From Burkholderia diffusa (GTDB lineage: Bacteria > Pseudomonadota > Gammaproteobacteria > Burkholderiales > Burkholderiaceae): DNA of 64,000 nucleotides. Positions 16,270 to 24,265 of this stretch are shown piece by piece. The position numbers and the translations under genes were made by a program. Positions within the stretch are counted from its first letter, which is position 1. Each line of letters starts with the position of its first letter. The notes beneath the pieces were generated by a model. The model did no database searches and was not told the DNA's origin. It saw only the letters and a program-made list of their open reading frames with translations. The stretch lies in contig NZ_CP013363.1 in the NCBI RefSeq assembly GCF_001718315.1, positions 248,001 to 312,000 on the forward strand, given 5' to 3'.

Positions 16270-16842
16270 TCACGCGAGCAGGCGCGTGATCAGTTCGTGG
16301 GTCGTGCGTACCTCGTACTTCCTCAACAAGCTCGCGCGATGAATATCGACCGTGCGCGGGCTGATGCTCAGTTCCTTGCCGATTTCCTTGCTGGTGAGTC
16401 CGTGAACCAGAAATGCAGCGACGTCGCGCTCGCGATCGGTCAAGGTGCTGGTGACGTCGGGATGCTTTGCGTTTTCCGACAGGTCGGTGAAGGTCCAGAT
16501 GGCCAGCTCGAAGGGACGCTTCGGGTTGTAGCCGAAGCCGCACACGGTAACCCAGAAATGGCTGCCGTCGACGCGACGCATGATGCGGTCGTCGCTGAAC
16601 CCCGCATGTCTGGCGAGCAGCGGCGCGAGGCGGCGGCCGGTCGTCGCGAAGTCCTTCTGCTGCGGATACAGCTTCGCGAACGACTGGCCGATGATGTCGT
16701 CGCGGGTTGCCCGAAACAGTTGCAGCGCCTTCTCGTTGCAGTCGACCATGACGCGTTCCCTGGCGACGATGGCCGCGACGGGCAGATGCCTGAAGAGATC
16801 TTCGTAGTCGAGGCTTGGCATCGTGTCGGTCATGGTCGGCAT
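16270..16842 (-). CDS. PAS-LuxR response-type transcriptional regulator
   Basis: A 190-aa regulator with one PAS domain (about 10-120: LFRHLPVAAIVARERVMVDC, then NEKALQLFRATRDDIIGQSF) and a C-terminal LuxR HTH (about 130-190: LTDRERDVAAFLVHGLTSKE, IGKELSISPRTVDIHRASLL). It has no receiver and no membrane segment, so it probably binds a small molecule directly. It is the last gene of the minus-strand run MFS - dipeptidase - DUF5943 - regulator, 35 bases behind the DUF5943 stop. Alternative ATGs at 16833 and 16821 cannot be excluded because no start has a clear ribosome-binding site. Confidence 0.82.
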   Translation of the reverse strand: MPTMTDTMPSLDYEDLFRHLPVAAIVARERVMVDCNEKALQLFRATRDDIIGQSFAKLYPQQKDFATTGRRLAPLLARHAGFSDDRIMRRVDGSHFWVTVCGFGYNPKRPFELAIWTFTDLSENAKHPDVTSTLTDRERDVAAFLVHGLTSKEIGKELSISPRTVDIHRASLLRKYEVRTTHELITRLLA

Positions 16843-16877
16843 CTTGTCGACGGGTCCGAACCGTGTTCGGACCAAGG

Positions 16878-17450
16878 CTATCGGGCGGGTTCGCTCCCGT
16901 CGGATTGTAGCGCTTGCGCGGACCGGCTCCCGACATGAAAGACACAGCAGTCGTGCCCTTCGCCCGCGCACCGGACTTCTGCGGAATGCGCGCGCGGGCC
17001 CTTGCTCTCCGCGTCGGCTGCGGTGTCGTTGACCCAGTCCATCGCGCCGGCGAACCATCCCGCGAACATGTGGCAGAGCTTGCCTTGCTTGTCGGGCTGC
17101 GCGAGCACGAAGGACGAGTGGTGCAGATGGATGCGCGCGTGCGACGTCGCCGGATCGGCTTCGGCGATGCTGAACACGCCCCAGCCGCGCTGGGACAGCC
17201 GTTTCAGATAATGCTCGAACACGGCCATGCCCTCGATGCCGTGCTGCTTCGCCTCCTTGTCGCACCAGTGGTAAGCGGACTTGTAGCCGGCCTTGTAGAG
17301 GATCTCGGCGTATGCCTCGACGCCGAGCGCTTCCTCGACGGCGACATGATTGTTCGTGAAGAAGTGGCGCGGCACGTACAGCATCGGCAGCGCGTCCGTG
17401 GTCCAGACGCCGGTGTCCGGATCGACGTCGATGGGCAATTGTGGCTGCAT
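16878..17450 (-). CDS. DUF5943 (V4R-like) protein
   Basis: A 190-aa protein resembling the DUF5943 protein next to the dipeptidase of the dimethylglycine (dgc) region in Pseudomonas. Visible features are an N-terminal VPRHFFTNNHVAVEEALG segment, a central YKSAYHWCDKEAKQHGI and a C-terminal cysteine pattern (CAGEGHDCCVFHV) like that of V4R/4-vinyl-reductase ligand-binding domains. It follows the dipeptidase gene after 25 bases. Its role is unknown; ligand sensing or assisting catabolism of a methylated glycine is an inference from the conserved neighbourhood. Confidence 0.72.
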   Translation of the reverse strand: MQPQLPIDVDPDTGVWTTDALPMLYVPRHFFTNNHVAVEEALGVEAYAEILYKAGYKSAYHWCDKEAKQHGIEGMAVFEHYLKRLSQRGWGVFSIAEADPATSHARIHLHHSSFVLAQPDKQGKLCHMFAGWFAGAMDWVNDTAADAESKGPRAHSAEVRCAGEGHDCCVFHVGSRSAQALQSDGSEPAR

Positions 17451-17475
17451 GGCGGGTGCGTATGTGTCGTGCGAT

Positions 17476-18447
17476 TCAGACGTTCCAGACTTCGCCGAAC
17501 ACCCGCAGCCAGTTCTCGCCCATCACTTTCCGTATGCGCGATTCGCTCCAGCCGGCACGTTGCATCGCGGCCGTCAGGTTCGGAAATTCGCCGATCGTGC
17601 GGATTCCTTCCGGATTGACGACCTTGCCGAAATCCGTGAGGCGACGATAGCGGCCCTTGTCATGCGTGATCCAGTCGAAGAACTCGGTGCTGTAGCCCTG
17701 GGTGAAGTCCGTGCCGATACCGACCTTGTCCTCGCCGATCACGCCGATCACGTATTCGATGGCTTCCAGATAATCGTCGATGGTTGCGTCGGCGCCGCGT
17801 CGCAGGAACGGCATGAACATCGTGACGCCCACGAAGCCGTTTGCTTCCGCGATCTCGCGCAGTTGATCGTCCGTCTTGTTGCGCGGATGCGCTTTGAGCG
17901 CGGACGGGCAGCAGTGCGAGTAGGTGACCGGCTGCTTCGAACAGGCAATCGCGTCGGACGACGTCTTCGCGCCGACGTGCGAGAGGTCCACCATGATGCC
18001 GACCCGGTTCATCTCCTGAATCACTTCGCGGCCGTATCCGGACAAACCGCCGTCCGGTTCGTAGGAACCCGTGCCGACGAGGTTCTGCGTGTTGTAGCAG
18101 AGCTGCACCACGTTCACGCCGAGTTCCTTGAACACCTCGATGTAGCCGAGATTGTCCTCGAACGCATAGGCGTTCTGGAAGCCGAGAATGATGCCGGTCT
18201 TGTTCTCCCGCTTCGCGCGCAGGATGTCGTCCGTCGTGCGCACGAGCGTGAGGATTTCGCTGTGCTCGCGGATCTGCTGCTTCATTTCCGCGATGTTGTC
18301 GATTGTCTTCTGGAAGTCTTCCCACACGGAGACCGTGCAGTTGACGGCCGTGACGCCGCCCTTGCGCATGTCTTCGAACACCGAACGCTCGAACCGCGAA
18401 ATGTTCAGGCCGTCGATGATGATGCTGGAGTCGTGAAGGCTGGTCAT
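17476..18447 (-). CDS. M19-family membrane dipeptidase homologue
   Basis: A 323-aa protein of the renal dipeptidase (M19) fold: VVQLCYNTQNLVGTG, GIMVDLSHVG, TYSHCCPSALKAHPRNKTDD, GFVGVTMFMP and GIGTDFTQG. The canonical N-terminal zinc motif DGHND is replaced by DGLNI (residues 12-16), so one usual metal ligand pair is absent. It closely resembles the dipeptidase-like protein adjacent to DUF5943 in the Pseudomonas choline/dimethylglycine region. It may hydrolyse an unusual dipeptide or amide in the cytosol; there is no signal peptide. It lies between the MFS transporter and DUF5943 in one operon. Confidence 0.85.
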   Translation of the reverse strand: MTSLHDSSIIIDGLNISRFERSVFEDMRKGGVTAVNCTVSVWEDFQKTIDNIAEMKQQIREHSEILTLVRTTDDILRAKRENKTGIILGFQNAYAFEDNLGYIEVFKELGVNVVQLCYNTQNLVGTGSYEPDGGLSGYGREVIQEMNRVGIMVDLSHVGAKTSSDAIACSKQPVTYSHCCPSALKAHPRNKTDDQLREIAEANGFVGVTMFMPFLRRGADATIDDYLEAIEYVIGVIGEDKVGIGTDFTQGYSTEFFDWITHDKGRYRRLTDFGKVVNPEGIRTIGEFPNLTAAMQRAGWSESRIRKVMGENWLRVFGEVWNV

Positions 18448-18498
18448 GGTGTTTGCCTGTGCGTCGAGTTCTGGCGGACGGGGGAACGGCGCCCGTGC

Positions 18499-19845
18499 TC
18501 AAACGGCGCGTTCGACGCCGCGCTTGGCGGACCGGGCGGCGCTCGCGGTCGCCGGACCGGCTTCCTCGAGTGCCGTCTTCGACGTTTCCGGCAGGGCCAG
18601 GCCGCCGATCATCGCGAAGATCGACACGGCGATCAAGTAGTACGCCGGCGACAGGTTGGTGCCGGTGGCGGCGATCAACCACGTGGCGACGAGCGGTGCG
18701 GTACCGCCGAAGATCGTGTAGGCGAGGTTGTACGTGATGGCCGATGCCGTGTAGCGCGTTTTCGTCGCGAACACTTCCGACATCAGCGGCGCCGTCACCA
18801 CGCCCGAGAATACCGCGCCGATCGCGAGCAGCGCGACGCCGATCAACGATTGCGACAGCACGCCCGAGCCGCCGAGCGAGAACGCCGGATAAACCGCCAC
18901 GATGATGAAGATGCAGGTCGTGGCGATCGTCGCGCGGCGGCCGACGAGGTCGGAGAAGAAGCCGGCGACCGGGCACAGGGCCGCGGCGAAGAAGAGCGCG
19001 AGCACGGTCACGAGAAGCGACGTGCCGCGAGACAGGTGCCCTGCCACTTGAAGGTAGGTCGCGAAATACGTCGTGAACGTGTAGAACGACAGCGCCGTCA
19101 CGGACACGAACGCGCCGAGCTTCAGGATATTCCACGACTGCGAATGCAGCGTTTCCATCAGCGGGGCATGTGCGATGTCGTGCTTGCCTTCGAGCGCCTG
19201 GAACGCGGGCGTTTCGTTCAGGTTGACACGCAGGTAGACGCCGATGAGGCCGACCGGCGCCGCGATCAGGAACGGCACGCGCCAGCCCCATTCGACCATC
19301 GCCTGCGACGACAGCGACGATTCGAGCAGATAGGCCACTACCGCCGCGCATGCGAACGACGAGAACGTCGATACCGGCACGAAGCTGCCGAAGAAGGCGC
19401 GGCGGCGGCGCGGTGCATGTTCCATCACGTACGCGCATGCGCCGGCGTATTCGCCGCCTGCGGAGAACCCCTGGACGCAGCGAATGATCGTGAGCAGCAA
19501 CGGTGCCCAGTAGCCGATGCTCGCGTAGGTCGGGAGCAGACCGATCAACGTCGTCGAGCCGGCCATCATCAGAATCGTCAGCGCAAGGGTGCGCTTGCGT
19601 CCGATCCGGTCGCCGATCACGCCGAAGACGAGGCCGCCGAGCGGGCGGAATGCGAAGGCGACCGCGAAGACCGCGAAAGTCTTCAGAAGCCCGATCGTGG
19701 GGTCGCCGCTAGGGAAGAATTCGCGCGTGAGGATGGTGGCGAGAAAGCCGTATGCGGCGAAATCGAACCATTCGACGAAATTGCCGATCGACGCTGCGGC
19801 GATCACGCGTCGTAGCGTGCTGGTATCGACATCCTGTGTGGTCAT
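18499..19845 (-). CDS. MFS transporter, metabolite:H+ symporter (ProP-like) family
   Basis: A 448-aa twelve-helix transporter. Family motifs are NFVEWFDFAAYGF (helix 1), GVIGDRIGRKRTLALTILMM (loop 2-3), GYWAPLLLTIIRCVQGFSAG and GEYAGACAYVMEHAP. These belong to the metabolite:H+ symporter family, which takes up betaines, proline or organic acids. It is the first gene of the operon with the dipeptidase and DUF5943, so it probably imports their substrate. The start at 19845 has GAGG nine bases upstream; the longer in-frame start at 19929 would run through the palindromic operator. Confidence 0.87.
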   Translation of the reverse strand: MTTQDVDTSTLRRVIAAASIGNFVEWFDFAAYGFLATILTREFFPSGDPTIGLLKTFAVFAVAFAFRPLGGLVFGVIGDRIGRKRTLALTILMMAGSTTLIGLLPTYASIGYWAPLLLTIIRCVQGFSAGGEYAGACAYVMEHAPRRRRAFFGSFVPVSTFSSFACAAVVAYLLESSLSSQAMVEWGWRVPFLIAAPVGLIGVYLRVNLNETPAFQALEGKHDIAHAPLMETLHSQSWNILKLGAFVSVTALSFYTFTTYFATYLQVAGHLSRGTSLLVTVLALFFAAALCPVAGFFSDLVGRRATIATTCIFIIVAVYPAFSLGGSGVLSQSLIGVALLAIGAVFSGVVTAPLMSEVFATKTRYTASAITYNLAYTIFGGTAPLVATWLIAATGTNLSPAYYLIAVSIFAMIGGLALPETSKTALEEAGPATASAARSAKRGVERAV

Positions 19846-19903
19846 GGTCGTGTCCTCTTCATGTGGGCGCTTGGATTCGCGTCGAAAACCATGGTAGGGA
19901 GGA

Positions 19904-19942
19904 CAATTACCTAGGTCCATACGTGTCAATTACCTAGGTAAT
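19904..19942. promoter_or_regulatory. tandem ATTACCTAGGT operator
   Basis: Two copies of CAATTACCTAGGT lie 23 bp apart in direct orientation (about two helical turns). The second copy extends to the perfect 14-bp palindrome ATTACCTAGGTAAT. The pair sits 59-97 bases upstream of the MFS start, within its promoter region. It is AT-rich against a GC-rich background and has the form of a two-dimer operator. The regulator is unknown. Confidence 0.65.
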
Positions 19943-20042
19943 CGGGGGCGGGGCGGGGGATCCAGTCCATCGCCGGCCGGCGTTGCATGAGGAAGCGCGG
20001 AGGCTAGACTGGAAATTCCCCATGCAAACCATGGAGCGAGAC

Positions 20043-20231
20043 ATGACCACCATCTATGTCGTGAAGACCGGTCTGCAGTTTCTCTGTACCGGCGAGGACG
20101 GCGACATCGGCATGGCCCCGGAAATCGAAGAAGCCATGTCCTTTCGGTCGTATGAGGAAGCGAAAAAGGTAGCGAGCGAGAATGCCGATCCCGGGTACGA
20201 GATCCTGAGCGTCGACATCGTTTGTCGATGA
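20043..20231 (+). CDS. 62-aa acidic conserved hypothetical protein
   Basis: A small acidic soluble protein (MTTIYVVKTGLQFLCTGEDG, EIEEAMSFRSYEEAKKVASE, ending in SVDIVCR). GGAG lies six bases before the ATG at 20043, and codon use is less GC-biased than in its neighbours, which is common for small Burkholderia genes. I do not recognise the family. It is transcribed divergently from the MFS operon, so the tandem palindromic operator might also affect it. Confidence 0.6.
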   Translation: MTTIYVVKTGLQFLCTGEDGDIGMAPEIEEAMSFRSYEEAKKVASENADPGYEILSVDIVCR

Positions 20232-20458
20232 AGGGGACGAGAGACGCCAGCAAGGCGACCCGGGTAGTCGGCCGAACTCGCGCGGGGCGCCCTCATTTGA
20301 TGACCAAACCGCAAGACGTAGTGCATAGATATCGTTTGCCGCGGCGTTAATGACTATCGACAATCGTGGCTCGAATTCCCGCCATTGCGCCCGAAGCGCC
20401 TTGGCGGGCGGCGCCTGTCGGCTATCCCGGCCGTCATCGCCACCCAGCTCACGACGAC

Positions 20459-21658
20459 ATGTACGCGTTCACGCCCTCATTCCAGAATCCTGCCGGTTCG
20501 CCGATCCGCGAGCTGTTCAAGTACCTCTCCGAACCGGGGATGATTTCGTTCGCCGGCGGCTACCCGGCCAGCGACCTGTTCGACGTCGACGGCCTGAACG
20601 CGGCCGCCGAACGCGCGTACGCGCAGCCGGTCCGCTGCCTGCAATACGGCCCGACCGACGGCCTCGCCGAACTGAAGCAGCAACTGATCGCATTGATGGC
20701 GCGCCGCAACGTGACGTGCACGCCGGCCGAAATGCTCGTCACGACCGGCTCGCAACAGGGCCTCGATCTGCTGCTGCGCGTGATGGTCGCCGCGGGCGAC
20801 GTCGTGCTGACCGAACAACCGGCGTATCCGGCGACGCTGTCGGCGATGCGTCTGCAACAGGCGCGCATCGTGACGATTCCCGTCGACGGCGATGGCCTCG
20901 ACGTCGATCGCCTCGCATCGCAACTCGCGTCCGGCGCGATCGTGCAGCCGAAGCTGCTCTACACGGTGCCGACCTTCGCGAATCCGACCGGCGCGACGCT
21001 GACGCGAGAACGCCGCCTGAAGCTGCTGCGTCTCGCGGTGCAATACCGTTTTCTGATCGTCGAGGACGATCCGTACGGCGACCTGCGTTTCGCGGGCGAA
21101 CCCGTGCCGTCGATGCTCGCGCTGTCGAACGAAGTCGAGGGCGCACGCGACTGGATCGTGCATTTCGCGAGCTTGTCGAAAATCGCCGCGCCGGGGCTGC
21201 GCGTGGGCTGGACGATCGCGCCGGCCGAAATCGCGCGACGCTGCGTGATCGCGAAGCAGACGGTCGACCTGTGCAGCACGCCGTGGACGCAAGCCACCGC
21301 CGCCGAGTATCTGGCCGACGGCGCGCTCGAACGTCATCTGCCGCGCATCACGGCGGCCTACAAGCGCAAGTGCGATGCGATGTGCGACGCGCTGCGCGAC
21401 GGTTTCGGCGACGCGATTACCTTCCATCGTCCCGAAGGCGGGATGTTCGTGTGGGCGCGGATCGGCGCGGTATCGTCGGACGTGCTGCTGCAACAGGCGA
21501 TCGCGAACAAGGTCGTCTTCGTGCCGGGCAAGGCCTTCTTCGCGGACAACGTCGACGCCGCTTCGCTGCGGCTGTCGTTTGCGGCGCCCGACGCCGACGC
21601 GATCCGGGAAGGCGTGGCGCGTCTCGTGCGCGCGCACAGTGCGGCGCTGGCCGCATGA
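20459..21658 (+). CDS. PLP-dependent aminotransferase, class I/II (2-aminoadipate/aromatic type)
   Basis: A 399-aa fold-type I aminotransferase. It shows ISFAGGYPASDLFD near residue 30, YGPTDGLAELKQQL, a TTGSQQGLDLL cofactor-binding segment, FANPTGATL, VEDDPYGDLRF (cofactor Asp204) and FASLSKIAAPGLRVGW (Schiff-base Lys241). It resembles 2-aminoadipate or branched-chain/aromatic aminotransferases of the LysN/MocR-derived subgroup, but without a GntR domain. Its stop overlaps the ribosome-binding site of the next small gene, indicating translational coupling. The substrate is unknown. No clear ribosome-binding site distinguishes this start from longer forms; the family N-terminus does. Confidence 0.87.
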   Translation: MYAFTPSFQNPAGSPIRELFKYLSEPGMISFAGGYPASDLFDVDGLNAAAERAYAQPVRCLQYGPTDGLAELKQQLIALMARRNVTCTPAEMLVTTGSQQGLDLLLRVMVAAGDVVLTEQPAYPATLSAMRLQQARIVTIPVDGDGLDVDRLASQLASGAIVQPKLLYTVPTFANPTGATLTRERRLKLLRLAVQYRFLIVEDDPYGDLRFAGEPVPSMLALSNEVEGARDWIVHFASLSKIAAPGLRVGWTIAPAEIARRCVIAKQTVDLCSTPWTQATAAEYLADGALERHLPRITAAYKRKCDAMCDALRDGFGDAITFHRPEGGMFVWARIGAVSSDVLLQQAIANKVVFVPGKAFFADNVDAASLRLSFAAPDADAIREGVARLVRAHSAALAA

Positions 21659-21671
21659 GGAGGAGATAAAC

Positions 21672-21860
21672 ATGAGCATCGTCGTCAACGACACCGCATG
21701 GATGGACGAAGCACCGCGCATGGCCGGCATCCGTCCTGTCGAACACAAGTCGTCGCAGATCAGCGCGGGGCCGCAGTACGTCGCCGACGTTCTCGGCCGC
21801 TTCGGCGCGGATTCGACCGACACGCGCGACGCAGCACCGGTCGTCCTCGGCTACAACTGA
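21672..21860 (+). CDS. 62-aa small protein coupled to aminotransferase
   Basis: A 62-residue protein beginning MSIVVNDTAWMDEAPRMAGI and ending in DAAPVVLGYN. It is acidic, with one Trp, two Tyr and no Cys, no signal peptide and no membrane segment. An AGGAG ribosome-binding site lies within the aminotransferase stop region, 13 bases before its ATG, so it is almost certainly translated. It sits between the aminotransferase and a PNPOx-like flavoprotein on the same strand. I do not recognise it. It could be a small accessory subunit, a regulatory peptide, or a peptide substrate of its neighbours; none of these is proven. Confidence 0.7.
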   Translation: MSIVVNDTAWMDEAPRMAGIRPVEHKSSQISAGPQYVADVLGRFGADSTDTRDAAPVVLGYN

Positions 21861-21946
21861 ACTGCGCGGCGGGGGCTTGCAACGGCAGCCCGCCGCCGAA
21901 ACGGGTAAGCTGGCGCGATCGAACCACGCAGGCGCGCCGGGTCATC

Positions 21947-22549
21947 ATGGCCGACATCGACATCGAATCGCTCACGGAAACGTACGACCGCGTCTGGTCG
22001 TGCCTCGCGTCCGGCGTGGGCGCGCAGCGCTCTCCGTTCACCATGCTGCAGGCCGCGACGCTCGGCCTCGACGGCGCGCCGAAGGTGCGCACGATCGTGT
22101 TGCGGCAGGTGAGTCGCGCCGAACATCGGCTGTCGTTCCACACGGATGCGCGCTCGGACAAGGTCGCGGAGTTGCGCCGCGATCCGCGCATCGCGATCGT
22201 CGCGAGCGATCTCGATTCGCTCGTGCAGATTCGCGCGGAAGGCGTTGCGGCGATTTGCGACGACGAAGCGCAGCGTCGCGCGGTCTGGCAATCGAACCGT
22301 CCGCATACGCTGTTGCTGTATCGTGCACCACTGCGCCCGGGCACGCCGATCGAGTCGCCGGAGGACGCGCACGTTATCGCACGCTCCGGTCCCCGCACGA
22401 CGCCCACCGACGACGGTTACCAGAACTTCTGCCTGCTCCACGTCACGGTGACGCGCATCGACTGGCTCGAACTCGCGCGCAGCGGCCATCGTCGCGCGGT
22501 GTTTGACGTGATCGACGACGGCTACGAAGGCCGCTGGATCGCGCCCTGA
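21947..22549 (+). CDS. pyridoxamine 5'-phosphate oxidase-like FMN-binding protein
   Basis: A 200-aa protein of the PNPOx-like split-barrel fold (Alr4036-type). It carries APKVRTIVLRQVSRAEHRLS, FHTDARSDKVAELRRDPRIA and the C-terminal NFCLLHVTVTRIDWLEL. The residues for FMN phosphate binding (VRTIVLR; TDARSDK) are present, but the full C-terminal PLP-binding tail of true PdxH is absent. It is therefore more likely a general flavin reductase or FMN-binding oxidase than the vitamin B6 enzyme. It follows the 62-aa gene after 86 bases and may belong to that operon, working with the PLP-dependent aminotransferase. Confidence 0.82.
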   Translation: MADIDIESLTETYDRVWSCLASGVGAQRSPFTMLQAATLGLDGAPKVRTIVLRQVSRAEHRLSFHTDARSDKVAELRRDPRIAIVASDLDSLVQIRAEGVAAICDDEAQRRAVWQSNRPHTLLLYRAPLRPGTPIESPEDAHVIARSGPRTTPTDDGYQNFCLLHVTVTRIDWLELARSGHRRAVFDVIDDGYEGRWIAP

Positions 22550-22721
22550 CGGCGTCGGTCGCCTCTCCGCTACAAACGCGTACAAACGAGACACATCCCG
22601 GATACGTCAGACCTTTCAAATGGGCAACGCCGCACGACCGGCGCACGCCCGAATGGAAGTGAAGGCGCGCTCGGCCACGCGGCATGTTCACTTTCCACTT
22701 CACGAAAGGAGATGCCGAACG

Positions 22722-23999
22722 ATGTCTTCCACACAGTTTTCCCCGATGCGTCGCCACCTGCTCGCCACATCCGTGGCCGCCGGCGTATCCGCGATGCTGC
22801 CCACCGCGCTGCATGCTGCAACCGGCGGCGACGGCATTCGCCCGTTTACCGCCCATATCCCCGATGAAGCGCTGGCCGACCTGCGCCGCCGCATTGCCGC
22901 GACGCGCTGGCCGGGCCGCGAGACCGTCGCCGACGAATCGCAGGGCGTGCGGCTCGCGCGCATGCAGGCGCTGCTGCGCTACTGGGGCACCGACTACGAC
23001 TGGCGCAAGGGTGAGGCGCGCCTGAACGGTTTCCCGATGTTCATCACCGAAATCGACGGGCTCGACATTCACTTCATCCACGTGCGCTCGCGGCATGCTG
23101 ATGCGATGCCGATGATCATGACGCACGGCTGGCCGGGTTCGATCTTCGAGCTGCTGAAGGCGATCGGTCCGCTGACGGATCCGACCGCCCACGGTGCGAG
23201 TGCCGACGATGCGTTCCACGTCGTCGTGCCATCGTTGCCGGGTTTCAGTTTTTCGGGGCGTCCGACGAAGACGGGCTGGGGCTCCGATCACATCGCGCGC
23301 GCATGGGGCGTGCTGATGGCGCGCCTCGGCTATACGCGCTTCGTGTCGCAGGGCGGCGACTGCGGCTCGGTGATCTCGCACCGAATGGCGATGCAGCGCG
23401 TGCAGGGCCTGGCAGGCATTCATGTGAACATGCCGGCGACGGTGCCGCCGGACATCGCGACGCTGCTCCAGACCGACGCGCCGGCGCCGGCGTCGCTGTC
23501 GCCGAAGGAGAAGGCCGCGTACGACAAGCTCGCGACGTTCTATCGCGACAACACCGGCTACTCGGCAATGATGGTCACACGCCCGCAGACAATCGGGTAC
23601 GCGCTCGCCGATTCGCCGTCGGGGCAGGCCGCGTGGATGTACGACAAGATCTCGCAGTGGACCTACAGCGGCGGCGTGCCCGAACGCTCGATCCCGCGCG
23701 ACGAGATTCTCGACGACATTTCGTTGTACTGGCTGACGAACACGGCGACGTCCGCCGCGCAGATCTACTGGGAGGATCACTCGAACAACTTCAACGCGGT
23801 GGACATCTCGCTGCCGGCGGCGATCACGGTGTTCCCCGGCGAGATCTACCAGGCGCCGCGCAGCTGGGCCGAGCGCAGCTATCACAACCTGATCTACTTC
23901 AACGAAGTCGACAAGGGCGGGCATTTCACGGCATGGGAGGAGCCGGAACTGTTTGCTCGCGAGGTGCGCGCCGGGTTCCGGCCGTTGCGTCGCGCGTAA
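22722..23999 (+). CDS. exported epoxide hydrolase (EHN-domain type)
   Basis: A 425-aa alpha/beta hydrolase of the microsomal-type epoxide hydrolase family. A twin-arginine-like leader (PMRRHLLATSVAAGVSAMLP, cleavage near HAA) is followed by the EHN domain at about 38-140 (HIPDEALADLRRRIAATRWP). The oxyanion motif is HGWPGS (135-140), the nucleophile Asp213 sits in SQGGDCGSVISH, and the catalytic His is in KGGHFTAWEEP near the end. It should open epoxides to diols via a covalent ester, and the leader places it in the periplasm, unusual for this family. AAAGGAG precedes the ATG. A second hydrolase of similar type follows downstream. Confidence 0.85.
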   Translation: MSSTQFSPMRRHLLATSVAAGVSAMLPTALHAATGGDGIRPFTAHIPDEALADLRRRIAATRWPGRETVADESQGVRLARMQALLRYWGTDYDWRKGEARLNGFPMFITEIDGLDIHFIHVRSRHADAMPMIMTHGWPGSIFELLKAIGPLTDPTAHGASADDAFHVVVPSLPGFSFSGRPTKTGWGSDHIARAWGVLMARLGYTRFVSQGGDCGSVISHRMAMQRVQGLAGIHVNMPATVPPDIATLLQTDAPAPASLSPKEKAAYDKLATFYRDNTGYSAMMVTRPQTIGYALADSPSGQAAWMYDKISQWTYSGGVPERSIPRDEILDDISLYWLTNTATSAAQIYWEDHSNNFNAVDISLPAAITVFPGEIYQAPRSWAERSYHNLIYFNEVDKGGHFTAWEEPELFAREVRAGFRPLRRA

Positions 24000-24029
24000 G
24001 CGCGATTCGATCGAGCGACGGCGTTACGG

Positions 24030-24065
24030 GCCGGCGCGGGTGGCGACAGCGCGACCCGCGCCGGC
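24030..24065 (+). terminator. GC-rich hairpin after epoxide hydrolase
   Basis: A perfect 12-bp stem (GCCGGCGCGGGT/ACCCGCGCCGGC) with a 12-base loop lies 30 bases past the stop. It lacks a T-run, so termination efficiency is uncertain. Confidence 0.4.
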
Positions 24066-24265
24066 CGGCAGCCGGCCGTTTCGCATGCGATTTTGAATCG
24101 TCATGTGTCGCACCGAAACACAGATACGTTGGGATACAAAGCGCCAGAAGGGAACGGATATAAAGGCGGTGAAGCGTTTCGCGCCGGTGGCGCGAAGGCG
24201 ATACCCGGAGCGCCCGCACGTGCCGCTGGCGTCCTTTCTTAGCGATCGACAATGGAGAACGAGTC

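Noticed and set aside
21672..21860. Calling the 62-aa protein a lanthipeptide or other RiPP precursor
   Set aside because: There is no Cys, no leader/core boundary and no recognised maturation enzyme; small size and position alone do not suffice.
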